Positions 1-7,595 of a stretch of 28,146 nucleotides of DNA are shown piece after piece (within the stretch, counting starts at the first letter, position 1; every line of letters begins with the position of its first letter). A program made the position numbers and the translations under genes. The DNA comes from CAZDBS01 sp964503775 (GTDB lineage: Bacteria > Patescibacteriota > Saccharimonadia > Saccharimonadales > CAZDBS01), in the NCBI GenBank assembly GCA_964503775.1, contig CAZDBS010000007.1:1-28146 (forward strand), given 5' to 3'. The notes under the pieces are model-generated. The model saw only the letters and a list, made by a program, of their open reading frames with translations. It was not told where the DNA came from and made no database searches.

Positions 1-446
1 TTCCCGCTGACTTTCACGGGATTGTGCTTGTTGTACTGGGACACTCTTTCTCTCCAGTAACCAGTGGCCTGCTGGAAGATACCGATGTGACTACCTCTCC
101 TGGCAGTACGGTTGAGGGAGCTCTCGCATTTGGCTGTGCTAAGCAGATATGAGTAGCTTAGGCCATAGCGGCTTGACGCTTCCTTGAGCCAGTAGTACAC
201 GTCCCCGTCCTGTCGAATTTGCGACTTTGTGGTCGTCTCAGCGCTCAGGGGTTTAGAGTTGACAGGTTGGGTAGGAGTTGTTGGGAAGTCAGCACTTGTA
301 GGTGCACCTTCCGTAGACGGAGATGCGTAATGCGTAAGCTCAGACGTATCAGACGGGACGTATGCCGAAGCGTGTGATCCCATGAAGCAGACAAGGATAA
401 GCGCGAGCGCACTTATCCATCGAATTTTGAATGACATTTGCCGCAT
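1..446 (-). CDS. Secreted lysozyme-like / lytic transglycosylase protein, 5' part only
   Basis: Reads leftwards and runs off the window after 148 codons. The start at 446 is chosen because AAAGGAG lies about 6 nt upstream (451-458); a second in-frame ATG sits 3 codons later at 437. Residues 8-28 form a signal peptide (basic RW, a hydrophobic ALALILVCF core, an ASA-type cleavage site). Residues 30-75 are a Pro/Ser/Thr-rich linker. From about residue 83 a lysozyme-fold domain begins: YYWLKEASSRYGLS, then AKCESSLN with Glu108 at the expected catalytic position, then HIGIFQQATGYW, matching the E-S-x-x-N and G-x-x-Q motifs of SLT-type transglycosylases. Likely a peptidoglycan-cleaving exported enzyme. 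The domain is cut by the window edge, so the exact family is not certain. Confidence 0.75.
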   Translation of the reverse strand, partial: MRQMSFKIRWISALALILVCFMGSHASAYVPSDTSELTHYASPSTEGAPTSADFPTTPTQPVNSKPLSAETTTKSQIRQDGDVYYWLKEASSRYGLSYSYLLSTAKCESSLNRTARRGSHIGIFQQATGYWRERVSQYNKHNPVKVSG

Positions 447-791
447 CAGAACTCCTTTGTGGTTGTTAGCAGATACCTGTTTTGGCATCCACAAGGTGGT
501 TATGGTGCGGGCACCGACTTTATAGGTCTACCTTTTAACGCGTCAGCGCTAAGGTTGAAGCCGGAAACCCTAGGACGAAAGTTCTCATTCCTTTCTCTAG
601 TGAATGTACGACAATGTCCGGACTAGTCTATCAGATGATAAATAATGTGCAAACTTTTTTGATCTGATCACAATGAAGTTATAATCTATTCACCGCTCAT
701 TTGTCTGAAATAATTTAGAGGAACGGCCGCATAATAAAGTTTGTTTTGAAATGAATGTTTCGAAACAAACTAAGAATGCGAGCTGTGACGA
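447..791. other. Intergenic region: leader of the lytic enzyme gene and a hairpin before tRNA-Ser
   Basis: No credible gene. On the minus strand a weak promoter (TTGCAC, 16-bp spacer, TAGACT, around 628-655) would give a leader of about 175 nt before the start at 446. This leader contains several short self-complementary pieces, e.g. GGTG-CCCG-CACC and CCAC-CTT-GTGG, but matches no riboswitch consensus I recognise. On the plus side a long hairpin (738-771) precedes the tRNA and is listed separately. Confidence 0.4.
738..771 (+). repeat. 14-bp inverted repeat upstream of tRNA-Ser
   Basis: The left arm AGTTTGTTTTGAAA (738-751) pairs with the right arm TTTCGAAACAAACT (758-771) over 14 positions with a single U.G wobble and a 6-nt loop, TGAATG. 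It ends about 20 nt before the tRNA. Neither strand has a run of T after it, so it is a poor intrinsic terminator. An operator or a processing signal is possible. Confidence 0.5.
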
Positions 792-881
792 GGAGAGATG
801 GCCGAGTGGTTGAAGGTGCTGCTCTCGAAAAGCAGTGTGCCGGTAACGGTACCCAGGGTTCGAATCCCTGTCTCTCCGCCA
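792..881 (+). tRNA. tRNA-Ser(CGA)
   Basis: Type II tRNA of 90 nt including an encoded CCA (879-881). The acceptor arms GGAGAGA and TCTCTCC (792-798, 871-877) pair fully with discriminator G878. The anticodon arm is CTGCT-CTCGAAA-AGCAG, giving anticodon CGA, which reads UCG. A long variable arm, as expected for serine, precedes the T arm CAGGG-TTCGAAT-CCCTG. Confidence 0.96.
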
Positions 882-902
882 TACTTAAGCTACAATACTT
901 CT

Positions 903-1295
903 ATGCAAGATTCTGTTTTTACGAAAATTATCAAAGGTGAAATTCCTGGACACAAAATATATGAAGATGAAAAAGTCGTTGCTATCTTAGATATTCACCC
1001 GATACGACCCGGTCATACGCTAGTCATTTCTAAAGTCCAGGTAGATCATTTCGATGACTTATCGGATCAAGACTACCAGGCTGTTTTTAATGCTGTTCAG
1101 AAAATTGCCAAGCGTCTCAAAGAGGTACTAGGCGTAAAGCGGGCATGTCTGCGCATAGAGGGGTTTGATGTGCCACACGCCCACATTCACGTGATTCCGT
1201 GTGACATCCCTGAAGATTTTTATAACACAGAGCGTATGCGTATCGAGCCCGATCACGAAGCGTTGGCTAAAATGGCCGAGAAACTAGCGTTTTGA
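903..1295 (+). CDS. HIT family nucleotide hydrolase/transferase
   Basis: A 130-aa histidine-triad protein. It opens with the typical QDSVFTKIIKGEIP segment and carries the triad HAHIHVIP (HxHxHxx), whose central His is the nucleophile in nucleoside-phosphoramidate and dinucleotide hydrolysis. An in-frame ATG at 798 lies inside tRNA-Ser and is rejected. The chosen ATG at 903 has a TACAAT box at 891-896, 6 nt upstream, so the mRNA is probably leaderless. The 3' end overlaps the convergent membrane-protein gene by 12 bp. The family assignment is firm; the in vivo substrate is unknown. Confidence 0.9.
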   Translation: MQDSVFTKIIKGEIPGHKIYEDEKVVAILDIHPIRPGHTLVISKVQVDHFDDLSDQDYQAVFNAVQKIAKRLKEVLGVKRACLRIEGFDVPHAHIHVIPCDIPEDFYNTERMRIEPDHEALAKMAEKLAF

Positions 1296-2417
1296 TCCCG
1301 GTTTGTATTTTGGCTTGGCGACGACATCCTGCATCGGTGCGGGGGATGCGTCATCTACAACTGGTGGCTCGGGCTGTTTGGACTTGACTGACTTAGCCTT
1401 TGGTTGTTCCTCGGATGTTTTGTTGCGGGTGATGATGAGTATGATAGCTAGCACGACACCGATAGCAAAAATCGGAATACCAAAATAGATACTAAGTCGG
1501 CCGAAGTCTTGGGTGATTACACTGATCAGCGGGCGGGTAAGAATCTCATAAATATCCCTTTGATCGCCAGTAAATTTGAGTCGTTCACTGGTAAAATACC
1601 CAGCTGAGTTATAAACCAGGAAGCCACTTAGTAACATGCCGCCGCCCACCAAAAACCCGCGCCACATGAACCCGCGCATCATTTTGCGCTTGTCTTTGAT
1701 AGCAAACGCCAGGAGCACGACATCGAGAGCTACAACCCCCCAAAATACATACATCAGGGTATGTGCTAATCGATATGATTTGGGAAGTTGGGAGAGGTTT
1801 TCGAATATTGACTTGCCGTCTTTGTTGGAGCTAATTGAGTCGGCTGTGATGTTGGGTGAACCTAGGAAATCTTCACTATTACCGATGTCGGCTCGAGCTT
1901 GCTTGATCATGGTGTCTACCTGGGCGTCACTTGGCCGACAGGTGGCCGACAATAGATCTTCGTATTGAGTTGGGGCGACCGTCTTAGCTGGGCATACCGG
2001 TTTGACGATGACTTGCTGTTTAACCCCGGCGGCTACGGCATCAGCGAAAGCGTTTTTCTGAGCGGTCAGGTCGATGTTGAAGTTCGGCTTGTCGAGGCCC
2101 TTCTCCAGCCAGTCATAGACGCCATTGAAAAAAGACATAGCGGTCGGTCGTAGGAATTCAGGTGTAAAGACCTGCTTACCGGAGTTGATGAGGATAGTCT
2201 GGACGACTTCTTTGTTGGCGTCACTGGTGTCCGCCGTGATTCGCTCGGAAGCGAAATTAACAACAGCGCCATACGTCCCTGCCCTATCCAGCCAGCCAAA
2301 TAATCGCTGACGATTCCCGATAGTCATGAAAAATATTGTCAGTGATAGAGCCAGACCCAAACAGATTCCCAATGTGAAATTAGCTGTAACTCGAACGAAG
2401 CCTCGCAGTATGTCCAT
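1284..2417 (-). CDS. Multi-pass membrane protein of unknown function
   Basis: 377 aa. One transmembrane helix lies near the N-terminus (about residues 12-32) and three more in the C-terminal half (roughly 220-240, 252-272, 310-332). Between them is a soluble segment of about 185 residues, probably extracytoplasmic. It contains two cysteines (VCPAK and TCRPS, near 142 and 160) that could form a disulphide. The tail is Pro/Lys-rich and ends KPGSKR. A clear promoter reads into it: TTGTGC (2449-2454), 17-bp spacer, TACAAT (2426-2431), ending 8 nt before the ATG, so the transcript is leaderless or nearly so. I recognise no family. Confidence 0.7.
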   Translation of the reverse strand: MDILRGFVRVTANFTLGICLGLALSLTIFFMTIGNRQRLFGWLDRAGTYGAVVNFASERITADTSDANKEVVQTILINSGKQVFTPEFLRPTAMSFFNGVYDWLEKGLDKPNFNIDLTAQKNAFADAVAAGVKQQVIVKPVCPAKTVAPTQYEDLLSATCRPSDAQVDTMIKQARADIGNSEDFLGSPNITADSISSNKDGKSIFENLSQLPKSYRLAHTLMYVFWGVVALDVVLLAFAIKDKRKMMRGFMWRGFLVGGGMLLSGFLVYNSAGYFTSERLKFTGDQRDIYEILTRPLISVITQDFGRLSIYFGIPIFAIGVVLAIILIITRNKTSEEQPKAKSVKSKQPEPPVVDDASPAPMQDVVAKPKYKPGSKR

Positions 2418-2425
2418 GAACGATC

Positions 2426-2454
2426 ATTGTAGGCGTTTCGCGGGCATCGCACAA
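2426..2454 (-). promoter_or_regulatory. Promoter of the 377-aa membrane protein gene
   Basis: On the minus strand, -35 TTGTGC and -10 TACAAT are separated by exactly 17 bp. The -10 ends 8 nt before the start codon, placing the predicted transcription start at or next to the ATG. Confidence 0.6.
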
Positions 2455-2494
2455 GGCTCATGGTTACTAGCCGTATTGTGCTAGTATTGTGCAT

Positions 2495-3367
2495 ATGAAA
2501 AAGGTGAAAAGTTTGGGGGATCGTATTCAAGTGCTGCGCCAAAAGGCGGGACTTACTCAACAAGAGCTTTGCGAAAAAGCCGGATTGTCATATTCGACGT
2601 TGGCCAAAATTGAGCGAGGAGCCATCCGGTCGCCGAGCATATTTACCATTAGTGCCATCGCAGAGGCTCTAGAAGCGACGTTGGAACGAATACTGCAAAC
2701 GGTACCTAATGCTGGTCCAAAACGCGTTTTTGACGCCACTGACGACGTCAGGAAGGCGCGATTTGTATACTTCGACATCCATGGTGTGCTGATACATTTC
2801 TCCGAACGAGGGTTCATGACTCTGGCCGAAGAGGTCGGGGTGAACCTCGAGTTGGTCGAAAACACCTTCTGGCACTACAACGATGCAGCCTGTCGAGGAG
2901 ACATGACTCTGGCCGAATTCAACAAGACTCTTGCTAAGAAGTTCGGTGTGAAAAAAATCGATTGGCTGCAACATTATCTTGGTGCAGTCGAAACCAATAG
3001 GCCTATGTATGATTTGGCGGTAGAAGTTTCCAAGAGATACAAGGTGGGACTACTCAGTAACATATTCCCGGATTTGCTGGATGCCCTGCTTAAACACAAA
3101 CTGCTGCCCAATTTGAAATACGCAGCGATTATCGATTCGTCGAAAGTCCACGCCATCAAACCCGAGCGTGCCATGTTCGAGATAGCTGAAGCCAAAGCTG
3201 GAGTGCCGCCAGAGGAGATATTGTTCATCGATGACAGTCGATCGTTCGTGATGGCGGCCGAGCACGTTGACTGGCATGTCCTGTGGTGTGATGACTACCG
3301 GCCAGCTGAGTCGGCCAATCGTATCCGGAAGTCACTGGGGCTATCATCTAAAAAAGGAGTTGCATAA
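2495..3367 (+). CDS. XRE-type HTH domain fused to a HAD-like hydrolase
   Basis: 290 aa. Residues 8-65 are an XRE/Cro HTH domain (IQVLRQKAGLTQQELCEKAGLSYSTLAKIERG), ending in a basic linker. Residues 90-280 are a HAD fold: motif I FDIHGVL (Asp94), motif II LLSN (Ser188), motif III Lys222 in AIKPE, motif IV FIDDS (Asp246/Asp247). The usual second Asp of motif I (DxD) is His96, so the general acid/base of HAD phosphatases is missing. A GTG two codons earlier is possible, but the extended -10 TGC-TAGTAT (2482-2487) ends 7 nt before the ATG at 2495, favouring a leaderless ATG start. Probably a DNA-binding regulator whose HAD domain senses or binds a phosphorylated ligand; inference. The stop overlaps the next start (TAATG). 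Confidence 0.85.
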   Translation: MKKVKSLGDRIQVLRQKAGLTQQELCEKAGLSYSTLAKIERGAIRSPSIFTISAIAEALEATLERILQTVPNAGPKRVFDATDDVRKARFVYFDIHGVLIHFSERGFMTLAEEVGVNLELVENTFWHYNDAACRGDMTLAEFNKTLAKKFGVKKIDWLQHYLGAVETNRPMYDLAVEVSKRYKVGLLSNIFPDLLDALLKHKLLPNLKYAAIIDSSKVHAIKPERAMFEIAEAKAGVPPEEILFIDDSRSFVMAAEHVDWHVLWCDDYRPAESANRIRKSLGLSSKKGVA

Positions 3368-3546
3368 TGGGACGACTATTCTTCCCTTCACTACTACTGA
3401 GCATGTTAGCGGGATTTTGGTTGTATATCAAAGTCATCCGACCGCGGATTGCCTCCACGCAATCGGCGCTGATCGTAGTTGTCGGCATAGTGATCATCCT
3501 CACTTTGCTACTAGCCTCGATATCTTCGATAATTATCCCAGAGTAG
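3367..3546 (+). CDS. Small two-helix membrane protein
   Basis: 59 aa. It starts within the stop of the XRE-HAD gene (TAATG, 1-bp overlap), with AAAAAGGAG a few bases upstream, so the two are very likely translationally coupled. It has one hydrophobic helix near the N-terminus (FFPSLLLSMLAGFWLYI), a short basic loop (KVIRPRIAS), then a second long helix (SALIVVVGIVIILTLLLASI). No family recognised. Membrane partner of the upstream regulator is a guess from coupling only. Confidence 0.65.
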   Translation: MGRLFFPSLLLSMLAGFWLYIKVIRPRIASTQSALIVVVGIVIILTLLLASISSIIIPE

Positions 3547-3584
3547 TATCATCCGGCTAGCACTATATGGCTAGTAGGTATCTG

Positions 3585-6149
3585 TTAGGTGTTTGAGAAT
3601 CGTTCAATTTCATCAGTTATGTGCTGCAGTCGAGATTCGGTATCAGTCATCGATTGACGCGTCTCTTCGACGACATCGTGAGGGGCGTTTTTGACATAGT
3701 GATCATTGGCCAGTCGATCTTGTAATCGCTTCTGGATTGATTGTTGCTCGGTGAGGTCATGCTGAAGTTTTTGGACATAAGATCTAGCAAGCTCCTGTTC
3801 AACGTCCAGCCAGGCTTGAGAGGAGAGGGTCATAAGATGTAGGCCCGTTCCATCAGACACCTTCCTGATATCTGATACCCGTCCGAGTCGCATGATGAGG
3901 GTTTTGTTTTTCTCGAGCAAGCCATCATCTTCCCGATAGTAGAGAATCCGGCCGGATGTTGAAAGCGCCGACTGGATATGTCTGATCTCTGTGATAACGG
4001 CTATCACCGAAGCAAATTCGGCGGCTTTTTTAGTATTGTACTTGGGAGTATCGGGCCACTCAGAGGTAATGAGCAAGCCTTCAGTTTTAGCGGAGAGGGC
4101 TTGCCAGATGGCTTCGGTGACAAATGGGGCGAAGGGGTGGGCAAGTTTGAGAATTACTCGGAGAACATAGGCCAAAACAGAGGTGTTGAGCGATGATTTT
4201 GAAGCCTCGACGTACCAGTCGGCAATATCATCCCATACCAGATGGTAGAGGGTGTCATACGCTTCGGCGAATCGGAATTCATCGAGCTGAGTGGTAATAA
4301 CGTCAATAGATGCTGCCAATCGTGACAGTATCCATTCATCAGCCAGCGACTCGGCTTTTGGTTGCTTTTCCACCCCTGTTTTATCGCCCAACACACTTTC
4401 TGCGTAACGGGCGATGTTCCAGAGCTTGTTACAAAAGTTTCGTGCTTCTTCGACTCGTCGACGATCAAAGCCTCGGTTTACCCCTGGCGAGCGGCCAGCA
4501 GTCAAACCCATACGGACAGCGTCAGATCCGAATTCATCCATGACCGACATCAGATCTATCGTATTGCCGACGCTTTTGCTCATCTTGGAGCCGTCCTCGG
4601 CCATGACGTAACCATGGATGTAGACATTGCGAAACGGTATTTCCCCTGTTACATAGAGTCCCATCATAATCATCCGCGAGACCCACGGGTAGAGTATTTC
4701 GCCACCCGTTTCCATAACACTCAACGGATAGAATTTTCGGAAATCCTCGCTATCAGGGAAGTTCAAGGTGACGTAAGGCCAGGGGCTACTCGAAAACCAA
4801 GTATCAAAAACGTCAGGGTCCCGTCGGTAGGTTTTACCGTCTTTTTGAATAGTTTCATCTGTTACGTGGTCGTCGTAGATCCATTCATCGGGTTTATCAA
4901 CATTTTGAAAGGCCGGAATCGGAATACCCCAGGCAATCTGTCGGCTAATGTTCCAGTCTTTGAGCTGCTCGAGGTAGTGAATGAGCTGATCTTTCTTGGT
5001 CTCCGGATAGAAGGCAATTTTATCGGCTCGAAGCGCTTTGATTGCCTCTGTGGCCAGAGGTTTCATATCGACGAACCACTGCTCTTTGAGAAGCGGCTCG
5101 ATAACAGTGCCACACTTGTAGCAGTGACCCACGTTGCGGGTGTAGTCTTCGACATGGTCGATCAGCTGCTTGGCCTCGAGGTCAGCAACAACTTTGTCTC
5201 TAGCTTCAATGACCGGTAGGCCACGGTACTTCTCCGGTACATCCGGGCCCATCGTGCCCTCGAAGGTGATGACGCTGACAAGAGGTAGATCATGACGCAC
5301 AGCCAATTCATAGTCATCAGGGTCGTGTGCCGGTGTGATCTTGACCGCTCCACTACCGAAGGATTGGTCGACAAATTCATCAGCGATGATCGGAATTTCA
5401 CGATTTGTGAGAGGTAGCTTAACTGTTTTACCGACCAGCGCTTTATATCGTTCATCCTCGGGGTGAACGGCCACGGCTACGTCGCCAAGCATTGTCTCCG
5501 GTCGCGTCGTAGCGACTATAATCTCCCCGTATCCATCAGCGAGAGGGTAACGGATGTGCCACAATTTGCCCGGCTCTTGTTTGTACTCGACCTCGATATC
5601 AGCAAAAGCCGTACCATGAAAAGTGCAGTAATTGATGAGCCGTTCACCTCTGTAGATAAGCCCCTCGTCCCACATCTTCTTAAATGTGGAGTAGGCCTGT
5701 CTGACAACTTTGTCATCGAGTGTAAAAGTATAGTGTTCCCAGTCAACACTAGCTCCCAGGCGGCGGAATTGGTATTGAAAATTTTCACGATTTCGAGCCA
5801 CGAAATCCCAGACCTGCTGGTAGAGCTCTTCTCGAGAGAAGTCGAAGCGACTTTTGCCTTCTTTGGCTAAGTGTTTCTCATAAACTGATTGCGTTTCAAA
5901 GCCGGCATGATCAGCACCCGGCACGAACAACGTCGCCTTGCCCCTAAGTCGATTGTAGCGAATCATGATATCTTCGAGAGCCATCACCAGACCAAAGCCG
6001 ATGTGCAAGTTGGCGTTGGCATTCGGTGGCGGGACAACGATACTGAAGTATTCCTTAGCGTCCGATGGAGCGAAGGCGCGGTTTGTTTCCCACAACTGAT
6101 ATATCTGTTCCTCGTTTTGTTTCGGGTCATATGCTTTCGACAAATTCAT
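3585..6149 (-). CDS. valS: Valyl-tRNA synthetase
   Basis: 854 aa, class Ia synthetase charging tRNA-Val. Order: Rossmann start with the HIGH-like motif as LHIGF (about residue 48), CP1 editing domain (TTRPETMLGD; GSGAVKITPAHDPDDYE), a zinc-like CYKCG knuckle before EQWFVDM, KMSKS intact (GSKMSKSVGN), helical anticodon domain (DEWILSRL), and a C-terminal coiled coil (about 790-850) typical of ValS. The final residue of the HIGH motif is Phe. The start at 6149 has AAGGA about 8 nt upstream. It stands alone behind a 327-bp non-coding region. Confidence 0.96.
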   Translation of the reverse strand: MNLSKAYDPKQNEEQIYQLWETNRAFAPSDAKEYFSIVVPPPNANANLHIGFGLVMALEDIMIRYNRLRGKATLFVPGADHAGFETQSVYEKHLAKEGKSRFDFSREELYQQVWDFVARNRENFQYQFRRLGASVDWEHYTFTLDDKVVRQAYSTFKKMWDEGLIYRGERLINYCTFHGTAFADIEVEYKQEPGKLWHIRYPLADGYGEIIVATTRPETMLGDVAVAVHPEDERYKALVGKTVKLPLTNREIPIIADEFVDQSFGSGAVKITPAHDPDDYELAVRHDLPLVSVITFEGTMGPDVPEKYRGLPVIEARDKVVADLEAKQLIDHVEDYTRNVGHCYKCGTVIEPLLKEQWFVDMKPLATEAIKALRADKIAFYPETKKDQLIHYLEQLKDWNISRQIAWGIPIPAFQNVDKPDEWIYDDHVTDETIQKDGKTYRRDPDVFDTWFSSSPWPYVTLNFPDSEDFRKFYPLSVMETGGEILYPWVSRMIMMGLYVTGEIPFRNVYIHGYVMAEDGSKMSKSVGNTIDLMSVMDEFGSDAVRMGLTAGRSPGVNRGFDRRRVEEARNFCNKLWNIARYAESVLGDKTGVEKQPKAESLADEWILSRLAASIDVITTQLDEFRFAEAYDTLYHLVWDDIADWYVEASKSSLNTSVLAYVLRVILKLAHPFAPFVTEAIWQALSAKTEGLLITSEWPDTPKYNTKKAAEFASVIAVITEIRHIQSALSTSGRILYYREDDGLLEKNKTLIMRLGRVSDIRKVSDGTGLHLMTLSSQAWLDVEQELARSYVQKLQHDLTEQQSIQKRLQDRLANDHYVKNAPHDVVEETRQSMTDTESRLQHITDEIERFSNT

Positions 6150-6476
6150 AAAAACATCCTTGGATTACAGTTCTCACACGTTTGATTTTAAGTATAACGT
6201 AAATTGTCCCCTGCGGGACAATTACATCTGCAATGCTTCTCATCAAATCTGGCACATAAAACTAATGTTTTCGCATGAAAAGAGACCAAACTAAACATAC
6301 GACTTAACGGGTTCGAGCCCAAAGCTCTCCTAGTCATACCCTCAGGTTGATATCTTTCGTAACCGATATCATGTCTCTTTGTGCCTGGTGTCGCACAGTG
6401 GTGGGAACGACAGACTGGTTACATAATCAGTTTACCATAAACAGAGGTAGAATATAGTATCTCGTAGTAAATAATA
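6150..6476. other. Non-coding region upstream of valS
   Basis: No ORF of note. It contains a 9-bp hairpin at 6202-6223, a TATACT -10 candidate on the minus strand (6191-6196), and a 7-bp hairpin at 6348-6371 (TGATATC, 10-nt loop, GATATCA). I looked for a T-box leader, expected for some synthetase genes, and did not find its conserved antiterminator sequence. Half of this span is otherwise unexplained. Confidence 0.4.
6202..6223. promoter_or_regulatory. Hairpin/operator candidate at the valS promoter
   Basis: AATTGTCCC (6202-6210) and GGGACAATT (6215-6223) form a perfect 9-bp inverted repeat with a 4-nt loop. It lies just upstream of a TATACT box (6191-6196, minus strand), about 50 bp from the valS start. 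There is no T tract, so an operator fits better than a terminator. Confidence 0.45.
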
Positions 6477-7565
6477 CTACATAGAGAGGTTGGGTTGTAT
6501 TTCCAAAGAGCAAGAATCAGCGACTGGCCGATTGTGGAACGCTTTGAAGCAGCCGAGTGTGGCGATCATGGCGCCGTTGTCGGTGCATAACTTCGGGTCG
6601 GTGTAATCGATAGGGATGGTGAGTCGTTCGGTTAATTGGCGTCGAAGTTCCTGGCTCGCGGCCACGCCACCGGCGATGACAACGCTGACCGGTTGGAATT
6701 CGTCGTAAGCCAGGACCGTCTTGTCAACGACAGTTTCGATAGCGATGCGCTGGAATGAAGCTGCTATTTCGGCCTTCTGAACGTCAGAGAGCCGCTCTGG
6801 CAAGTTTTTGGATGGAAAATCGATACCAACCCCGGCCTGGTGTTGTGCGGCGCGGAGAACGGCTGTTTTCACGCCCGAAAAGCTGAAGTCATACTTGGCT
6901 TCAAGTTTGGCCTTGGGAAAGTGACAAGCGTGATCATCACCCTGGAGTGCGGCGCGGGCGATCGAGGGACCACCTGGATAGGGTAGCCCGATGATCTTGG
7001 CAACTTTGTCGAATGCCTCACCGATGGCGTCGTCATATGTTTGCCCGAGTAAGGTGTAATCAAAATGGTTGCGGAATAACGCGAGTTGTGAGTGCCCGCC
7101 ACTGACGATCAGAGCTAACATCGGAAATGCAGGAGCTTTGATTGGCAGACTATAGCTCAGTCCATCGCGTTGTCTTGTGATGAAATTGGCATAGACATGT
7201 CCTTCGACATGATTGATAGCATAGAGAGGTTTGTTGTAGGTAATTGCTAAGGTGCGCGCTGTCAATACACCGATCAGCAAACTGCCTCCCAATCCGGCTC
7301 CATAGGTCACAGCGATGCCGTCTATAGATTCCCAGGGGTTGTCGCCGAGAGGATCAAGCGCTTCATCGATAACCGGCAGGATCGACTCTATATGGGAACG
7401 CGCGGCAATCTCTGGGACGACACCGCCATATTGGACATGCAGATCCATACTGCTGGCAACGACGTTGCTGACGAGCGTACAGTTCTCCTGCTCGTCAATT
7501 TCAACGACCGCTGCCGCGGTCTCATCACAACTGGTTTCGATTCCCAAAATTCTCATGTTTGACAT
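6477..7565 (-). CDS. tsaD: tRNA N6-adenosine threonylcarbamoyltransferase TsaD
   Basis: 362 aa from the ATG at 7565. Catalyses the last step of t6A37 formation on ANN-reading tRNAs, working with TsaB/TsaE, which are not in this window. The N-terminus RILGIETSCDET is the ASKHA nucleotide-binding loop. The metal ligands HVEGH (His119/His123) are present, as is SGGHSQL (155-161), and the C-terminal TDNGAMIA supplies the conserved Asp. Alternative starts are GTG 7577 and ATG 7556. A TATACT box on the minus strand (7578-7583) would give a leader of only about 5 nt to 7565. Divergent from the secreted protein at 7596. Confidence 0.95.
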   Translation of the reverse strand: MSNMRILGIETSCDETAAAVVEIDEQENCTLVSNVVASSMDLHVQYGGVVPEIAARSHIESILPVIDEALDPLGDNPWESIDGIAVTYGAGLGGSLLIGVLTARTLAITYNKPLYAINHVEGHVYANFITRQRDGLSYSLPIKAPAFPMLALIVSGGHSQLALFRNHFDYTLLGQTYDDAIGEAFDKVAKIIGLPYPGGPSIARAALQGDDHACHFPKAKLEAKYDFSFSGVKTAVLRAAQHQAGVGIDFPSKNLPERLSDVQKAEIAASFQRIAIETVVDKTVLAYDEFQPVSVVIAGGVAASQELRRQLTERLTIPIDYTDPKLCTDNGAMIATLGCFKAFHNRPVADSCSLEIQPNLSM

Positions 7566-7587
7566 AGATACCGACACAGTATATTAC
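7559..7587 (+). promoter_or_regulatory. Promoter of the 7596 gene, overlapping the tsaD start
   Basis: TTGACA (7559-7564), a 17-bp spacer and TATTAC (7582-7587) lie 8 nt before the GTG at 7596. The -35 box overlaps the tsaD start codons on the other strand, so the two divergent genes compete for the same 35 bp. Confidence 0.65.
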
Positions 7588-7595
7588 TACTTTCA

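Noticed and set aside
798..902. Longer in-frame start for the HIT protein
   Set aside because: The ATG at 798 lies inside tRNA-Ser; the ATG at 903 gives a normal HIT length and has a -10 box 6 nt upstream.
4362..5219. 285-codon frame antisense to valS
   Set aside because: The opposite strand encodes unambiguous ValS; this is a shadow frame.
6150..6476. T-box riboswitch or tmRNA before valS
   Set aside because: The conserved T-box antiterminator sequence is absent; a GGGTTCGAGCCC piece at 6309-6320 resembles a T arm but has no matching acceptor or other arms.
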